A program made the position numbers and the translations under genes. The notes under the pieces were generated by a model, which saw nothing but the letters and a program-made list of their open reading frames with translations, was not told the origin of the DNA and did no database searches. This document shows, one piece after another, positions 1 to 9,175 of a stretch of DNA of 51,164 nucleotides. How positions within the stretch are numbered: position 1 is the stretch's first letter; every line of letters starts with the position of its first letter. Where the stretch lies: contig JASHPJ010000053.1 in the NCBI GenBank assembly GCA_030038195.1, forward strand, positions 1-51,164, read 5' to 3'. The DNA comes from Acidobacteriaceae bacterium (GTDB lineage Bacteria > Acidobacteriota > Terriglobia > Terriglobales > Acidobacteriaceae).

Positions 1-2
1 AT

Positions 3-833
3 CCCGGCATTACGCCGGTGATGGTCTGGGACCCGAAGACCAATACGAAGATCGCGCCGCCCAAGGGCCGTGGCTTTGGCCACATCGACGTGGATGCGCT
101 GCTGGATGCGGGCTTCGGCGTGGCCACGTTTTATTACGGCGACGTCGATCCCGATTATGCCGCCGGGTTTTCACATGGCATTCGTGCGCGCTATCTCAAG
201 CCCGGACAGACCGAGCGCGCGCCCGACGACTGGGGCGCGATTGCCGCGTGGGCCTGGGGCATGAGCCGCGTCGAGGATTACTTCGAGACCGACAAGGACA
301 TCGATGCCGGGCGCGTGGCCATTCACGGCGTCTCGCGGCTGGGCAAGACGGTGATGTGGGCCGGCGCGCACGATCAGCGCTTTGCCGCGGTGATTGCGAG
401 CTGCTCCGGCGAGGGCGGAGCGGCGCTGAGCCGTCGCAACTACGGCGAGACCATCGCCCATCTCACCGCTCCTGCGCGCTTCCCCTACCAGTTCGCGGCC
501 AACTACGCCAAGTATGCGGGCTTTCCTGACACTGCTCCGATGGACGCAAACATGCTCATCGCGCTCATCGCCCCGCGTCCGCTGCTGCTGCAGACAGGCA
601 ACACCGATTACTGGTCTGACCCCAAAGGCGAGTTTCTAGCCGAAGTCGCCGCAGGCCCGGTTTACAAGCTGCTCGGCAAAGATCCGCTCGATACCGATGC
701 GTGGCCCGCGGCTAGGCAGCCCATCCTGCATGACCTTGCCTACTACATGCACGACGGCGGCCATGGCATGGTCCCTTCCGACTGGGACATCTATGTCCAG
801 TTCCTCAAGATGCACCTGCATCCGGAGCAGTAG
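3..833 (+). CDS. Glucuronoyl esterase-like alpha/beta hydrolase (CE15 type), 5' truncated
   Basis: The frame is open from the left edge of the window, so the N-terminus, including any signal peptide, lies outside; 276 residues are visible. Family members cleave the ester between glucuronic acid of xylan and lignin alcohols, usually outside the cytoplasm. The nucleophile motif GVSRLGK (Ser codon 333-335) matches the G-x-S-R-x-G-K signature of CE15. The C-terminal block IALIAPRPLLLQTGNTDYW and the catalytic His region HDGGHGM are also typical. In CE15 the acid usually sits about 23 residues after the nucleophile; here that place reads SCSGEGG with Cys at +23 and Glu at +26, so the acid may be supplied instead by Asp of TDYWSDP. 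No gene follows on this strand; the next gene is convergent, with its stop 7 bases away. The family call is firm, the exact substrate is inferred. Confidence 0.85.
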   Translation, partial: PGITPVMVWDPKTNTKIAPPKGRGFGHIDVDALLDAGFGVATFYYGDVDPDYAAGFSHGIRARYLKPGQTERAPDDWGAIAAWAWGMSRVEDYFETDKDIDAGRVAIHGVSRLGKTVMWAGAHDQRFAAVIASCSGEGGAALSRRNYGETIAHLTAPARFPYQFAANYAKYAGFPDTAPMDANMLIALIAPRPLLLQTGNTDYWSDPKGEFLAEVAAGPVYKLLGKDPLDTDAWPAARQPILHDLAYYMHDGGHGMVPSDWDIYVQFLKMHLHPEQ

Positions 834-840
834 CGCTGCA

Positions 841-2715
841 TTACTGCACCGCGTATACGCTCATTGATTCCGGCGCCTCTACCACGTGCAGTGTGCCGCT
901 GCTCGTCACCGGCGCCGCTCCTGCAGCCGGAGCTTCCGGCGTAAACGCAGTGCATCCAGCGAGCGCCGTTCCATCCATCGGCAGATCGATGGACTTGGCT
1001 TTATCCGACTTGTTGAGCACGATCAGCAAACGCGCAGAACTCGCGCCGGGTTTGCCGCTCTGCGAGCATCCGTTTGCATCGAGCGCGCGCACAAAAGCGA
1101 ATCCATCGTTGTCGGCAAAGAGATTTTGCTCTACCCCGGTCCTGAGCGCAGCGTTCGACCCGCGCAGCGCGAGCATGCCTGCGGTCCACGCAAAGATCTC
1201 CTGCTGCTGAGGAGTGCGGCCGGCCTGTGTGAACGCATTGTGCACGTCGCCGGGAAATCCGCCGGGAAAATCGCGACGGTTGTCGGGGTCTGCGCCGCCG
1301 GTCATGCCGATCTCGTCGCCCGAGTAGATTTGCGGCATGCCGCGCAGCGTAGCGAGCAATCCGAATGCAAGCTTGAGCCGCGCTGCATTGCCATGGGCAT
1401 CGGTGAGGAAGCGCGTGGTGTCGTGATTGCCGATGAAGGGCACGAGCCGCTCAGGATGCGGATAAAGCGCATCCTGGCGCAGCACGCCGGCCAGCTCGGT
1501 CATCGGCTTGTCATGCGCCAGCACATCGCGCAGCGCGAAGTACGTTGGAAAATCGAATGGCGTGTCGAGACCCGTGTCGATGCCCTTGTGCATTGCGCCG
1601 CCGGCAAAATACGAAGTCACTTCGGGATCGCGATGAAAGACCTCGCCCACCGTAGTCAGGCGTGGAAAGACGCTGTGCAGAGTGGCGTGGAACTCGTGCC
1701 AGAAGGCGCGATCCACGTAGGGGAACGTGTCGAGCCGGATGCCGTCGAGGCCGGCCGTCTCCACCCACCACAGCGCATTCTGGATGAGGTATTGCGTGAC
1801 CAGCGGATTTTCCTGGTTCAGATCGGGCATCTGGTCGGTGAACCAGCCGTCGGTGATGTTGCGCCACGCCTCCGGCGGCGCGTGCGGATCGACAATCTGA
1901 TAAAAGTCGTGCTGCACTGCGATATGATGCGCAAGCGTGCCGTGAAACCAGTCCGGCGCAGGCGGATCGCTCACCCACGGATGCTCCACACCCACGTGGT
2001 TCGGCACCAGGTCGATCACCAGCTTCATGCCCCGCGCGTGGAGCGCCGCGGAGAGATGGCGATAGTCGTCGAGCGTGCCAAAGTGCGCGTCAATCGCGTA
2101 GAGATCGGTGGCCGCGTAGCCGTGATAAGACTCGGGCATGGCGCCATTCGACGCCACCGGCGTGGTCCACACCGTGGTCACGCCGAGCTGCTTCAAGTAG
2201 TCAATGTGCTGCTCGATGCCTTTCAGGTCGCCGCCGTGCCAGCCGCGCGGCGCGGCGCGATTGTCGCCGGACGGATCGTTGCTCGTGTCGCCGTCGGCAA
2301 AGCGATCTGTCATGATCAGGTACATCACATCGGTGGAAGAAAAGCCGCTGTGCGCATGCGGATCATGCGAGGGCGCAGCCAGCGCATACTCTGTGCGCGC
2401 CTCGCCAGCGGCATTCTCCGCGGTAATCGAAAGTGTCTGTGGCGCGGCCGCCGTTGTATCCAGCCATAGAAAAGCCCAGTGCCCGTTGTCGGAGATCTGT
2501 GTGCGCGCGATAGTTACGCCCTTGCCCGCGAGTTCGAAGTGCGCGCCGCTCAGCCCGGAGCCGTGCACCAGCAGCATGGGCGCGGGAAACTGCGCCCACC
2601 AGTTGGGCGGATCAATCTTCTCAATAACCGGCTTGTCGATATGCGAAGCCTGCGCGGATGCCGCCATCATGCTGCACAGCGAGAGGATGATGAAGAATAA
2701 CAGCCGGGTGCGCAT
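841..2715 (-). CDS. Secreted GH13 alpha-amylase / cyclomaltodextrinase-like glycosidase
   Basis: Predicted to hydrolyse alpha-1,4 (possibly alpha-1,6) glucans such as maltodextrin or cyclodextrin. The 624-residue protein starts with a signal peptide (residues 1-23, hydrophobic core then ASAQASH). A beta-sandwich N-domain of cyclomaltodextrinase type follows (about 26-115), then the GH13 barrel from about 127. The four conserved GH13 regions are readable: DLVPNHVG (235-242), GIRLDT with nucleophile D329, TVGEVF with acid E358, and FIGNHD with D432. A small C-terminal sandwich ends the protein. The start has GGAG eight bases upstream. It lies 203 bases downstream of the TonB receptor on the same strand, so outer-membrane uptake of its products is plausible. 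Specificity within GH13 cannot be fixed by eye. Confidence 0.9.
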   Translation of the reverse strand: MRTRLLFFIILSLCSMMAASAQASHIDKPVIEKIDPPNWWAQFPAPMLLVHGSGLSGAHFELAGKGVTIARTQISDNGHWAFLWLDTTAAAPQTLSITAENAAGEARTEYALAAPSHDPHAHSGFSSTDVMYLIMTDRFADGDTSNDPSGDNRAAPRGWHGGDLKGIEQHIDYLKQLGVTTVWTTPVASNGAMPESYHGYAATDLYAIDAHFGTLDDYRHLSAALHARGMKLVIDLVPNHVGVEHPWVSDPPAPDWFHGTLAHHIAVQHDFYQIVDPHAPPEAWRNITDGWFTDQMPDLNQENPLVTQYLIQNALWWVETAGLDGIRLDTFPYVDRAFWHEFHATLHSVFPRLTTVGEVFHRDPEVTSYFAGGAMHKGIDTGLDTPFDFPTYFALRDVLAHDKPMTELAGVLRQDALYPHPERLVPFIGNHDTTRFLTDAHGNAARLKLAFGLLATLRGMPQIYSGDEIGMTGGADPDNRRDFPGGFPGDVHNAFTQAGRTPQQQEIFAWTAGMLALRGSNAALRTGVEQNLFADNDGFAFVRALDANGCSQSGKPGASSARLLIVLNKSDKAKSIDLPMDGTALAGCTAFTPEAPAAGAAPVTSSGTLHVVEAPESMSVYAVQ

Positions 2716-2749
2716 GCAGATCTCCGCAGAGGGTTCACAGGAATTTCGG

Positions 2750-2832
2750 CCGTCCCGATGGGACGGGTAGACGTATGGGTCTGCTCACCCAGAACCGCGT
2801 CCTGGGCTATTCTCGCGAACTCCCTCCGGGAG
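2750..2832 (+). repeat. Intergenic three-hairpin repeat, copy A
   Basis: The 203-base gap between the TonB receptor and the amylase holds three short hairpins in a row. The first is CCGTCCC-GAT-GGGACGG (2750-2766), the second TGGGT/ACCCA (2776-2791), the third CTCCC-TCC-GGGAG (2820-2832), with CCTGGGCTATT between the last two. The same order of elements recurs in inverted orientation at about 8990-9093, so this is a dispersed repeat rather than a one-off terminator. It may still act as a transcription or mRNA-processing barrier between the two genes. Confidence 0.6.
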
Positions 2833-2918
2833 CGCGCGGGGTATGGATGTATTTTCTTAAGAATGCGCTGCGATGGTTGACCGGGTCCATCGCAGCGCTG
2901 CCGATGAGAATTTTCAGC

Positions 2919-5900
2919 TTAGAAGGTGAAGCGCGCCGCTAACTGGATCTCGCGGTTGCTGTACACCTGCGTGCTCTCAACCTGGCCAAAGTTCGACTGG
3001 TTCATGTTGCTGTTGGGATTGGCAAACTCGGCGGTGTTGAAGAGGTTGAACGCGTCGCCATGCAGCTCGAGCGTGTAGTTCTCTGCGAGGTGAATGTTCT
3101 TCTGCGCGCTCAGGTTCACTACGCGGTAGCCCGGCCCGAAAACCTGGTTGCGTCCCAGCGTGCCCAGCCGCGTGTAGACGGTGCAGTTGCAGGCCGTCGA
3201 GTTCACGGTAGGAACGCTGGCGGAGAACGCCGTCGGGTCAAACCAATCCCCGATGATGCTCTTCGGATAGTTGATCGGCTTGACGAGGTCAGGCCGGTTG
3301 CCCGGCGCGAACGCTCCGGTGGAAAGATCGACCGGCGTGCCCGACTGCACCAGTCCGATAATGCTCGTCTGCCAGCCTCCGATCAGCCAGTCCATCGGAC
3401 GCGAGATATTGCTCGCGAAGCGCTGACCGCGGCCGAAGGGAAGCGGATAGAGAATCGACGAGCTGAAAACGTGGCGCTGATCCTGGCTGGAGTTGCCGTA
3501 GCCCGCCAGCGGATCGTAGTAGAGCGCTGCCGTCTGGCCCTGGAATGCGCCGGGCGAGTCGTCCAGCGTATGTGACCAAGCGTAAGAGAACGTGGCTACC
3601 AGCCCATTGGTCGCGCGGTGCTCGGCGTGCGCCTGCAAACCGTTGTAGTTGGAGATGCCATTGTAGTTGTTGTAGTTGATCGATCCCAGTCCGGGGAAGT
3701 TCTGCTGGCCAGTGGTGAACTGGTTGATGTTGTACGGATAGTAAGTGGAAAGATTCGAGCCGTGCGTGCCCACGTAGGCAATGTTCACCACGTTGTTGGT
3801 CCCGAACTGCTGCTCGAGCTGCAGGTTCCACTCCTGGATCATGCTATTGGGGTTGTGCGTGTTCACGGCAATCATGCTGGTGCCCGCGGGAGGATTGGCA
3901 GGATCAAAGTTCGCATATCCGCGTGCTGGCAGGGCCGCGCCCGTGTCGCCGGAGGAGCTGTAAGCAACCGTCGATGGGTCGGTGTAGCCGGTGCAGTTGT
4001 AGTCGTTGCCGGTGGCAACCGTGGCCTGGTTCAGTTGGCCGGTAAAGGTGATGCAGTAGCCGTTGCTGGCCAGGTAGGAGTTGCTGCCGCCAAAGGGCGC
4101 CTGCTCGCCAAGCTGGTTGTCGATGCCGCCGTAGTCGATGTAGTAGAAGATGCCGTATCCGCCGCGAATCACGGACGTGCCATCTCCCTTCAGGTCATAG
4201 GTAAAGCCGAGCCGCGGGCCGAAGTCGTGATAGTTCTGCGCAATGATGCTCGGCGCAATGCCGTTCTTGCCGGCGATCATCACCTGGCCCGTGCTGATGT
4301 TGAAGGCCGACTGCTGGTTGTGCGCTTCGTAAGGATGCGGCAGGAAGTCCCAGCGCAGTCCCATGTTCACCGCGAGCCGGCGGCTCACGCGCCAGTCATC
4401 CTGACCAAAGATGCCGTCTTCCTGCCCGATGTTGGCAAAGTAGCCGGCCTGCGAGCCGATCTGGTACTGATCCACGCCGCCGGCCAGCAGCTCGGAGACT
4501 TCATAGCCGGTAAAGTCCACCGTGCCCGCGTCGATCCAGAAGTAGCCCTTGCCCTCCTGCGGATTGAAGAACGCTACCTGGCGGCGGATGAACGTGCCGC
4601 CGAACTTGAGCGCGTGGTTGCCCTTCTGCCAGCTCAGCGAGTCGGTTACTTCGTACGTGTTTTGCGGAACGGCGTAGAGCCCGTAGTCGCCGGTGTACTC
4701 CAGGTTGCCCTTCCATCCGCCGATGAGCGCGCCACCCGAGGTCTCCTGGTTGACGTTGGCGTTCACAATGCCCAGGTTGGCAGAGACAGGATCGCCGTAG
4801 AACGGCGGCGTGTAGCCGTAGTTGTCGCGGTTGTAGGCGATGTGCGCTTCATTGACCATGTTGGCAGAGAAGATGTGCGTGTAGCCCAGGTCATAGCCGC
4901 GCGCGTGCGTGGGGTTGATGCCCGTGCCGCCGCCGGCAGGCAGCTTGGCGAACTCGGATGTCTTGGTATTCACCGAGTTGTCGTAGCTGAAACGGAAGAA
5001 GGCGCTGTTGTTCGGCGAGGCATTCCAGTCGAGGCGCCCGTCGAAGGTGTTGTACTTGTTGGCCTCCGCCTGTGTCACCAGGTAGTTGTTCAGGTAGCGG
5101 TCGGTGCGCGTGGGCAGCGGGAAGGCGTTGAGGTAATTCACCGCGGCCGGGTTCAAGCGGCTGGGTGGAATCACGTTGGCCTGTCCGTCGTAGCTGAACT
5201 GCTGTGGCGCTCCGTCGGCCGAGCAGGTCGTCGGATCGAAGATCCATCCACCCTGCGGCGTTCCCGGCACTGCGCCGGTGGACGAGCCGGCATACGGCGT
5301 CGATTGCTCGTTCGATCCGGTGAAGCTGCCCGGATAGCAGCGCGGATACTGGGTCTCGAAGCCCGATCCGCCCGATCCCGCCGCGCTCAGCAGCTCGGTA
5401 AAGTTGCCTTGGCGCATCAGCGCCGTGGGCACCGTGACGTAGTGCGGCGAAACGGCCAGCGTCTCGCGCAGCGCCTGGTAGTCGCCAAAGGCGAACAGCT
5501 TGTTCTTCAGGACCGGGCCGCCGATGGCGAATCCCGGCTGGTTGCGCAGAAAGCCGCCTGCGGGCGTATACGGCGCGTCGTTGAAGCGGTAGTTCGGGTT
5601 CGCGTCAAAGCTGCGGTCGCGATAAAACTCGAAGACCGAGCCGTGATACTGATTGGTTCCCGACTTGATGGAGCTCACCACGATCGCGCCGCCCGCGCGC
5701 CCATACTCGGCCGGAGCCACGCTGGTGTTTACCTTGAACTCCTGCGTCGCGTCGATGTTGGGATAGAACAGGATCGTGTTCACCAGGCCGTCGTTGTTAT
5801 CCACGCCGTCCAGGATGTAGTTGTCCGCCTGCGGACGCAGGCCGTTGACGGAGATGGCAGCCGCGCCGCTCTCGTTGTTGCGCGAGGTCTCGGTGTAGTT

Positions 5901-6470
5901 GCTGCTTCCGCCGCCCGATGCTTCATCGCCGTAAGCCCCGCGCGTCACGCCCGGCGTGAGCAGCGCGAGGTTCGAGAAGTTGCGTCCGTTGAGCGGCAGA
6001 TCGGTTACCTGCCGTCCCTGGATCGACGCGCCAATGGTCGCGTTCGAAGTGTCGATGAGCGGCGCGGCGCTGGTCACCATCACGGTAGCCGTTGTGCCGG
6101 CCGGCTGCAGTTGGAAGGTGACCGTCTGCGTGGACTGCAGTGTGACCGTAACCACCGTCGAATCGCCCTTGAAGCCGGGAGCCGAAGCCTGCACGTTGTA
6201 GTTGCCGCGGGGCACGGCCAGGATGGTGAAGTTGCCTTCGCCGTTGGTGGCCGCGCTCAGCTTTTGTCCCGTGTCCACGTTGGTGGCCGTAATGGCCACG
6301 CCGGGAATCACGGCGCCGGTGCCGTCGGTCACGGTTCCGGCGATTGCGCCCGTATCTGTCTGGGCAAATGTGCTGGGAGCTGCCAGGAAAATCAGGAGAG
6401 CCGCGACCGTCATCCATGCCTTGGCAGTGCTGCCCAAGAGGTTGCGCGCGAATCTCGATCTGTTCAACAT
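2919..6470 (-). CDS. TonB-dependent outer-membrane receptor with carboxypeptidase-regulatory-like N-domain (Oar-like)
   Basis: Outer-membrane active transporter of the type expanded in acidobacteria, thought to import oligosaccharides or other large substrates using TonB energy. I start it at the ATG at 6470 (1,183 residues) because TCCGGAGGACACTGTG just upstream gives a strong ribosome site; the frame is open 41 codons further, without one. A signal peptide ends near PSTFAQ. A CarboxypepD_reg fold follows (GAIAGTVTDGTGAVIPGV onward), then a plug domain (GRQVTDLPLNGRNFSNLALL, YILDGVDNNDG) and a long barrel that ends in aromatic FTF as outer-membrane barrels do. No SusD partner is adjacent. 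The amylase follows on the same strand and a winged-helix/PD40 gene is divergent, which hints at a shared regulatory region. Substrate unknown. Confidence 0.93.
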   Translation of the reverse strand: MLNRSRFARNLLGSTAKAWMTVAALLIFLAAPSTFAQTDTGAIAGTVTDGTGAVIPGVAITATNVDTGQKLSAATNGEGNFTILAVPRGNYNVQASAPGFKGDSTVVTVTLQSTQTVTFQLQPAGTTATVMVTSAAPLIDTSNATIGASIQGRQVTDLPLNGRNFSNLALLTPGVTRGAYGDEASGGGSSNYTETSRNNESGAAAISVNGLRPQADNYILDGVDNNDGLVNTILFYPNIDATQEFKVNTSVAPAEYGRAGGAIVVSSIKSGTNQYHGSVFEFYRDRSFDANPNYRFNDAPYTPAGGFLRNQPGFAIGGPVLKNKLFAFGDYQALRETLAVSPHYVTVPTALMRQGNFTELLSAAGSGGSGFETQYPRCYPGSFTGSNEQSTPYAGSSTGAVPGTPQGGWIFDPTTCSADGAPQQFSYDGQANVIPPSRLNPAAVNYLNAFPLPTRTDRYLNNYLVTQAEANKYNTFDGRLDWNASPNNSAFFRFSYDNSVNTKTSEFAKLPAGGGTGINPTHARGYDLGYTHIFSANMVNEAHIAYNRDNYGYTPPFYGDPVSANLGIVNANVNQETSGGALIGGWKGNLEYTGDYGLYAVPQNTYEVTDSLSWQKGNHALKFGGTFIRRQVAFFNPQEGKGYFWIDAGTVDFTGYEVSELLAGGVDQYQIGSQAGYFANIGQEDGIFGQDDWRVSRRLAVNMGLRWDFLPHPYEAHNQQSAFNISTGQVMIAGKNGIAPSIIAQNYHDFGPRLGFTYDLKGDGTSVIRGGYGIFYYIDYGGIDNQLGEQAPFGGSNSYLASNGYCITFTGQLNQATVATGNDYNCTGYTDPSTVAYSSSGDTGAALPARGYANFDPANPPAGTSMIAVNTHNPNSMIQEWNLQLEQQFGTNNVVNIAYVGTHGSNLSTYYPYNINQFTTGQQNFPGLGSINYNNYNGISNYNGLQAHAEHRATNGLVATFSYAWSHTLDDSPGAFQGQTAALYYDPLAGYGNSSQDQRHVFSSSILYPLPFGRGQRFASNISRPMDWLIGGWQTSIIGLVQSGTPVDLSTGAFAPGNRPDLVKPINYPKSIIGDWFDPTAFSASVPTVNSTACNCTVYTRLGTLGRNQVFGPGYRVVNLSAQKNIHLAENYTLELHGDAFNLFNTAEFANPNSNMNQSNFGQVESTQVYSNREIQLAARFTF

Positions 6471-6687
6471 CACAGTGTCCTCCGGAAAAACTTTCGTTGA
6501 AAAAGTGTTGCTTGAGCCGAATCGTCGGCGGGGACTCAGTGCGATTCCCCGCAGCCACGCTTGAGAAAACGACTCTGAAAGTATGATGGTCAATTCACGA
6601 TGCTTCTATTCGGCGTCAATTCGTATTCTCCAGGTAACCCGTCTGGATTGAACTCTTTGGCAAGCAGCTTCTCCACGGATTTCGATG

Positions 6688-6744
6688 CCCCGCAGAATGG
6701 AATTGGCCGTAGCGGAGCATTTTCCCTTAAACTTTTATGCGGGG
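6688..6744. promoter_or_regulatory. Inverted repeat in the divergent TonB receptor / winged-helix promoter region
   Basis: CCCCGCA (6688-6694) and TGCGGGG (6738-6744) form a perfect 7-base inverted repeat 43 bases apart, followed by TTTT. The right arm overlaps the first possible ATG (6737) of the winged-helix gene. It could be an operator, a leader hairpin or an attenuator. If it is a leader structure, the second ATG at 6758 would be the better start. Confidence 0.3.
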
Positions 6745-8905
6745 TTTTGCAGTAACCATGGCGTCGGGAGTGAGCACCGGAAGCGCCAGGCGGGTGCAGT
6801 TCGGGGTTTTTGAGGCCGACCTGAACACAGGTGAGCTGCGCCGGTCCGGAATCCGCGTCCGGCTGCAGAGCCAGCCCTTCAAGCTGCTGGCGGTTCTGCT
6901 GGAGCATCCGGGCGAGGTCGTCTCGCGCGAGACCCTCCAGGCGGAGCTCTGGGGCGCCGACACCACTGTCGACTTCGACCACAGCCTGGGCATCGCGGTG
7001 AACAAGCTCCGCGACGCGCTGGGCGACTCCGCCGAAAACCCGCGCTTCGTCGAGACGCTGGCCAGGCGCGGCTACCGGTTCATTGCGCCGGTTAAGGCCG
7101 TGGATGTGACATCCGCGGCGGCTGGCCTGATGGAGATTCCTGTTGCGCGGCCGCTCACCCGTTGGCAGGTGCTCACTGCGGTGCTCGTGGTGCTGTGCCT
7201 CGCGCTTGCCACAATATTGATGTTGCGCGGACCGCTGCGCACTCCCTATCGCATCGCGCAGGTCACCTACTCCGGCCACGTGCTCACCAACAACCTCGAC
7301 GTGGAGAGCTTTTCCAGCTCGGCCAGCGACGGCACCCGCATCTACTTCTCGCACATGGAAAACGGCACGCTCGTCCTCGCGGTCGCGCTGGCTGCCAACG
7401 GCGAGATCAGCCACTTCAATCTGCCCTCCGAGATCGGTGCGCCGCTCATCGGCTCGCTCTCGCCCGACGGTTCGCGGCTGGTGGTGCGCAGCCACCTGCA
7501 GGCCGAGCCGGAGCAGCCGTTGTGGATTGTCCCAACGCTCGGCGGCGACGCCCAGCGAGTGCCCAATGTGACGGCTCACGACGCCACCTGGATGCCCGAC
7601 GGCCAGCACCTCCTGGTAGCCAGCGGGAACGACCTCATCGTTGTTGATGCAGACGGCAGCGATCCGCACAAGCTGCTCACCACGCCCGGCCTGGCCTTCT
7701 GGCTGCGCTGGTCGCCCGACGGCAGGCGGTTGCGCTACACGCTGCGAGACCCCAGGCGCCAGACCGCGGAGCTGTGGCAGGTGAACGCCGACGGCTCTGA
7801 TCCGCATCCGCTCTTTCCCGGCTGGAGCAAGCCCACCGCGGAGTGCTGCGGAAGCTGGACTCCCGACGGCCAATATTTCGTCTTCCAGTCCACCCGCACC
7901 GGGCACAGCGAGATCTGGGTGCGCCGCGAGCATCCCTGGTACCTGGCCGACCGCGCGCCGCGCCAGATCACCAACGGCCCGCTCTACTACCAGGCGCCCA
8001 CTACCTCACCCGGCGGCGATCGCATCTTCTTCATCGGCGCTGATACGCAGATCGAGCTCCTCCGCGCCATGGAGCACTCGAATGCTTTTACGTCGCTCGC
8101 CTTCACGCCTCTTGACCAGAACCTGAGCGCCGCCGCCTTGGCCCAGTACTCGCCCGACGGCAAGTGGATCGCCTGGCTCAACGCCTCGGACAACTCACTC
8201 TGGCGCAGCCGCACCGACGGCACCGAGCGCATCGAGCTCACCACCCCGCCGCTGCGCATCTTCACCATGAAGTGGTCGCCCGACGACAAGCGGCTGGCCG
8301 TGATGGGCCTGGAGCCCGGCAAGCCGTGGAAGATTTATCTCATCGATGCCGAGGGCGGCAAGCTGACGCCCGCGCTCAACGAAGACCTGAATGAAGCCGA
8401 CCCCGCGTGGTCTCCAGACGGGAACTCCATCGTCTTTGGCCGGCTGCCCGACCGCATGGACAACGGCAAAGACAAGGCCATCTATTCGTTGAACCTCGAA
8501 ACGCACCAGGTAACGGAGATTCCGGGCTCGAGCGGCCTTTTCAGTCCGCGCCTCTCGCCCGACGGCCGCTACATCGCCGCCATGCCGCTCAACCAGCGTG
8601 CGCTCATGCTCTATGACAGCACCACCCGGCGCTGGACCACGCTGGCCGTTCATGGCGTCGGTGACCCCACTTGGTCCCACGACAGCCGATCCGTCTACTT
8701 CCAGGACTTTCTGGAACCCGGCAAGCCGATCTACCGCGTAGCTGTCCCCGGCGGCAAGCCCGAGCAGGTAGCAACCATCGAGAACCTGCGCCCCATCGCC
8801 GCCACCGACTACCGCCTGATCGGCCTTGCCCCCGGCGACCTGCCGGTGATCACGGCCACAGCCCCCGATGCCAATCTCTACGAAGTGGACCTGAACGAGC
8901 GATGA
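6737..8905 (+). CDS. Membrane-anchored winged-helix regulator with PD40/TolB-like beta-propeller repeats (CadC-like)
   Basis: Predicted one-component sensor-regulator: a cytoplasmic OmpR/CadC-type winged helix (about residues 15-118, ending in ARRGYRFIAPV), one transmembrane helix (about 144-165, VLTAVLVVLCLALATILML), then a periplasmic beta-propeller. The propeller part has at least eight PD40 units, recognised by WSPDG-like cores (for example LSPDGSRL, WSPDGRRL, YSPDGKWI, WSPDGNSI, LSPDGRYI). This arrangement is very frequent in acidobacteria; ligands are mostly unknown. 722 residues from the ATG at 6737; an ATG at 6758 is an alternative, and neither has a strong ribosome site. It is divergent from the TonB receptor, separated by about 270 bases, so control of that receptor is a reasonable guess but not shown. 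Confidence 0.9.
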   Translation: MRGFAVTMASGVSTGSARRVQFGVFEADLNTGELRRSGIRVRLQSQPFKLLAVLLEHPGEVVSRETLQAELWGADTTVDFDHSLGIAVNKLRDALGDSAENPRFVETLARRGYRFIAPVKAVDVTSAAAGLMEIPVARPLTRWQVLTAVLVVLCLALATILMLRGPLRTPYRIAQVTYSGHVLTNNLDVESFSSSASDGTRIYFSHMENGTLVLAVALAANGEISHFNLPSEIGAPLIGSLSPDGSRLVVRSHLQAEPEQPLWIVPTLGGDAQRVPNVTAHDATWMPDGQHLLVASGNDLIVVDADGSDPHKLLTTPGLAFWLRWSPDGRRLRYTLRDPRRQTAELWQVNADGSDPHPLFPGWSKPTAECCGSWTPDGQYFVFQSTRTGHSEIWVRREHPWYLADRAPRQITNGPLYYQAPTTSPGGDRIFFIGADTQIELLRAMEHSNAFTSLAFTPLDQNLSAAALAQYSPDGKWIAWLNASDNSLWRSRTDGTERIELTTPPLRIFTMKWSPDDKRLAVMGLEPGKPWKIYLIDAEGGKLTPALNEDLNEADPAWSPDGNSIVFGRLPDRMDNGKDKAIYSLNLETHQVTEIPGSSGLFSPRLSPDGRYIAAMPLNQRALMLYDSTTRRWTTLAVHGVGDPTWSHDSRSVYFQDFLEPGKPIYRVAVPGGKPEQVATIENLRPIAATDYRLIGLAPGDLPVITATAPDANLYEVDLNER

Positions 8906-8989
8906 GTGACAGGTAGCCCGCGTTTGTTTTTTCGATCGCCTGTCTCGCCTCAACCGAGGGTGCCCCATCCTTGCGCGTCCTTTGCGCCG

Positions 8990-9093
8990 TTCTCCCGTCA
9001 GAGAGAATGGGGAAATAGCCCAGGATGAAGCCCGCCGCGGCGGGCGCAATCCTGGGATCAGCCCGCCCACCTCCCCCGCCGTCCCGTAGGGAC
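8990..9093 (-). repeat. Intergenic hairpin repeat, copy B, with a 38-base palindrome
   Basis: A near-perfect 38-base palindrome spans 9019-9056: outer arms CCCAGGAT (9019-9026) and ATCCTGGG (9049-9056) enclose the perfect 16-base palindrome GCCCGCCGCGGCGGGC (9030-9045). A second hairpin, GTCCC-GTA-GGGAC, lies at 9081-9093. Read on the minus strand the order is GTCCC-hairpin, then CCTGGGCTATT, then a CTC..GGGAG segment, the same order as copy A at 2750-2832. It probably also ends transcription of the winged-helix gene, but there is no T-run. Confidence 0.65.
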
Positions 9094-9175
9094 AGCAGGC
9101 ACTGCGCAGTCATTGCGCAAAATATCCCGCCACTCCGGCACAATCCAAACAGGTCCGCGTTTAATCTGTCAGCTA

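Noticed and set aside
2919..6470. A Bacteroidetes-type SusC/SusD polysaccharide locus
   Set aside because: There is no SusD-like lipoprotein near the receptor, and the receptor has the Oar-like acidobacterial layout.
3618..6500. Very long open frame (960 codons) on the plus strand opposite the TonB receptor
   Set aside because: The minus-strand receptor has clear domains and a ribosome site. The antisense frame is low-complexity Val/Arg/Ala-rich and matches nothing; it is a by-product of high GC at third positions.
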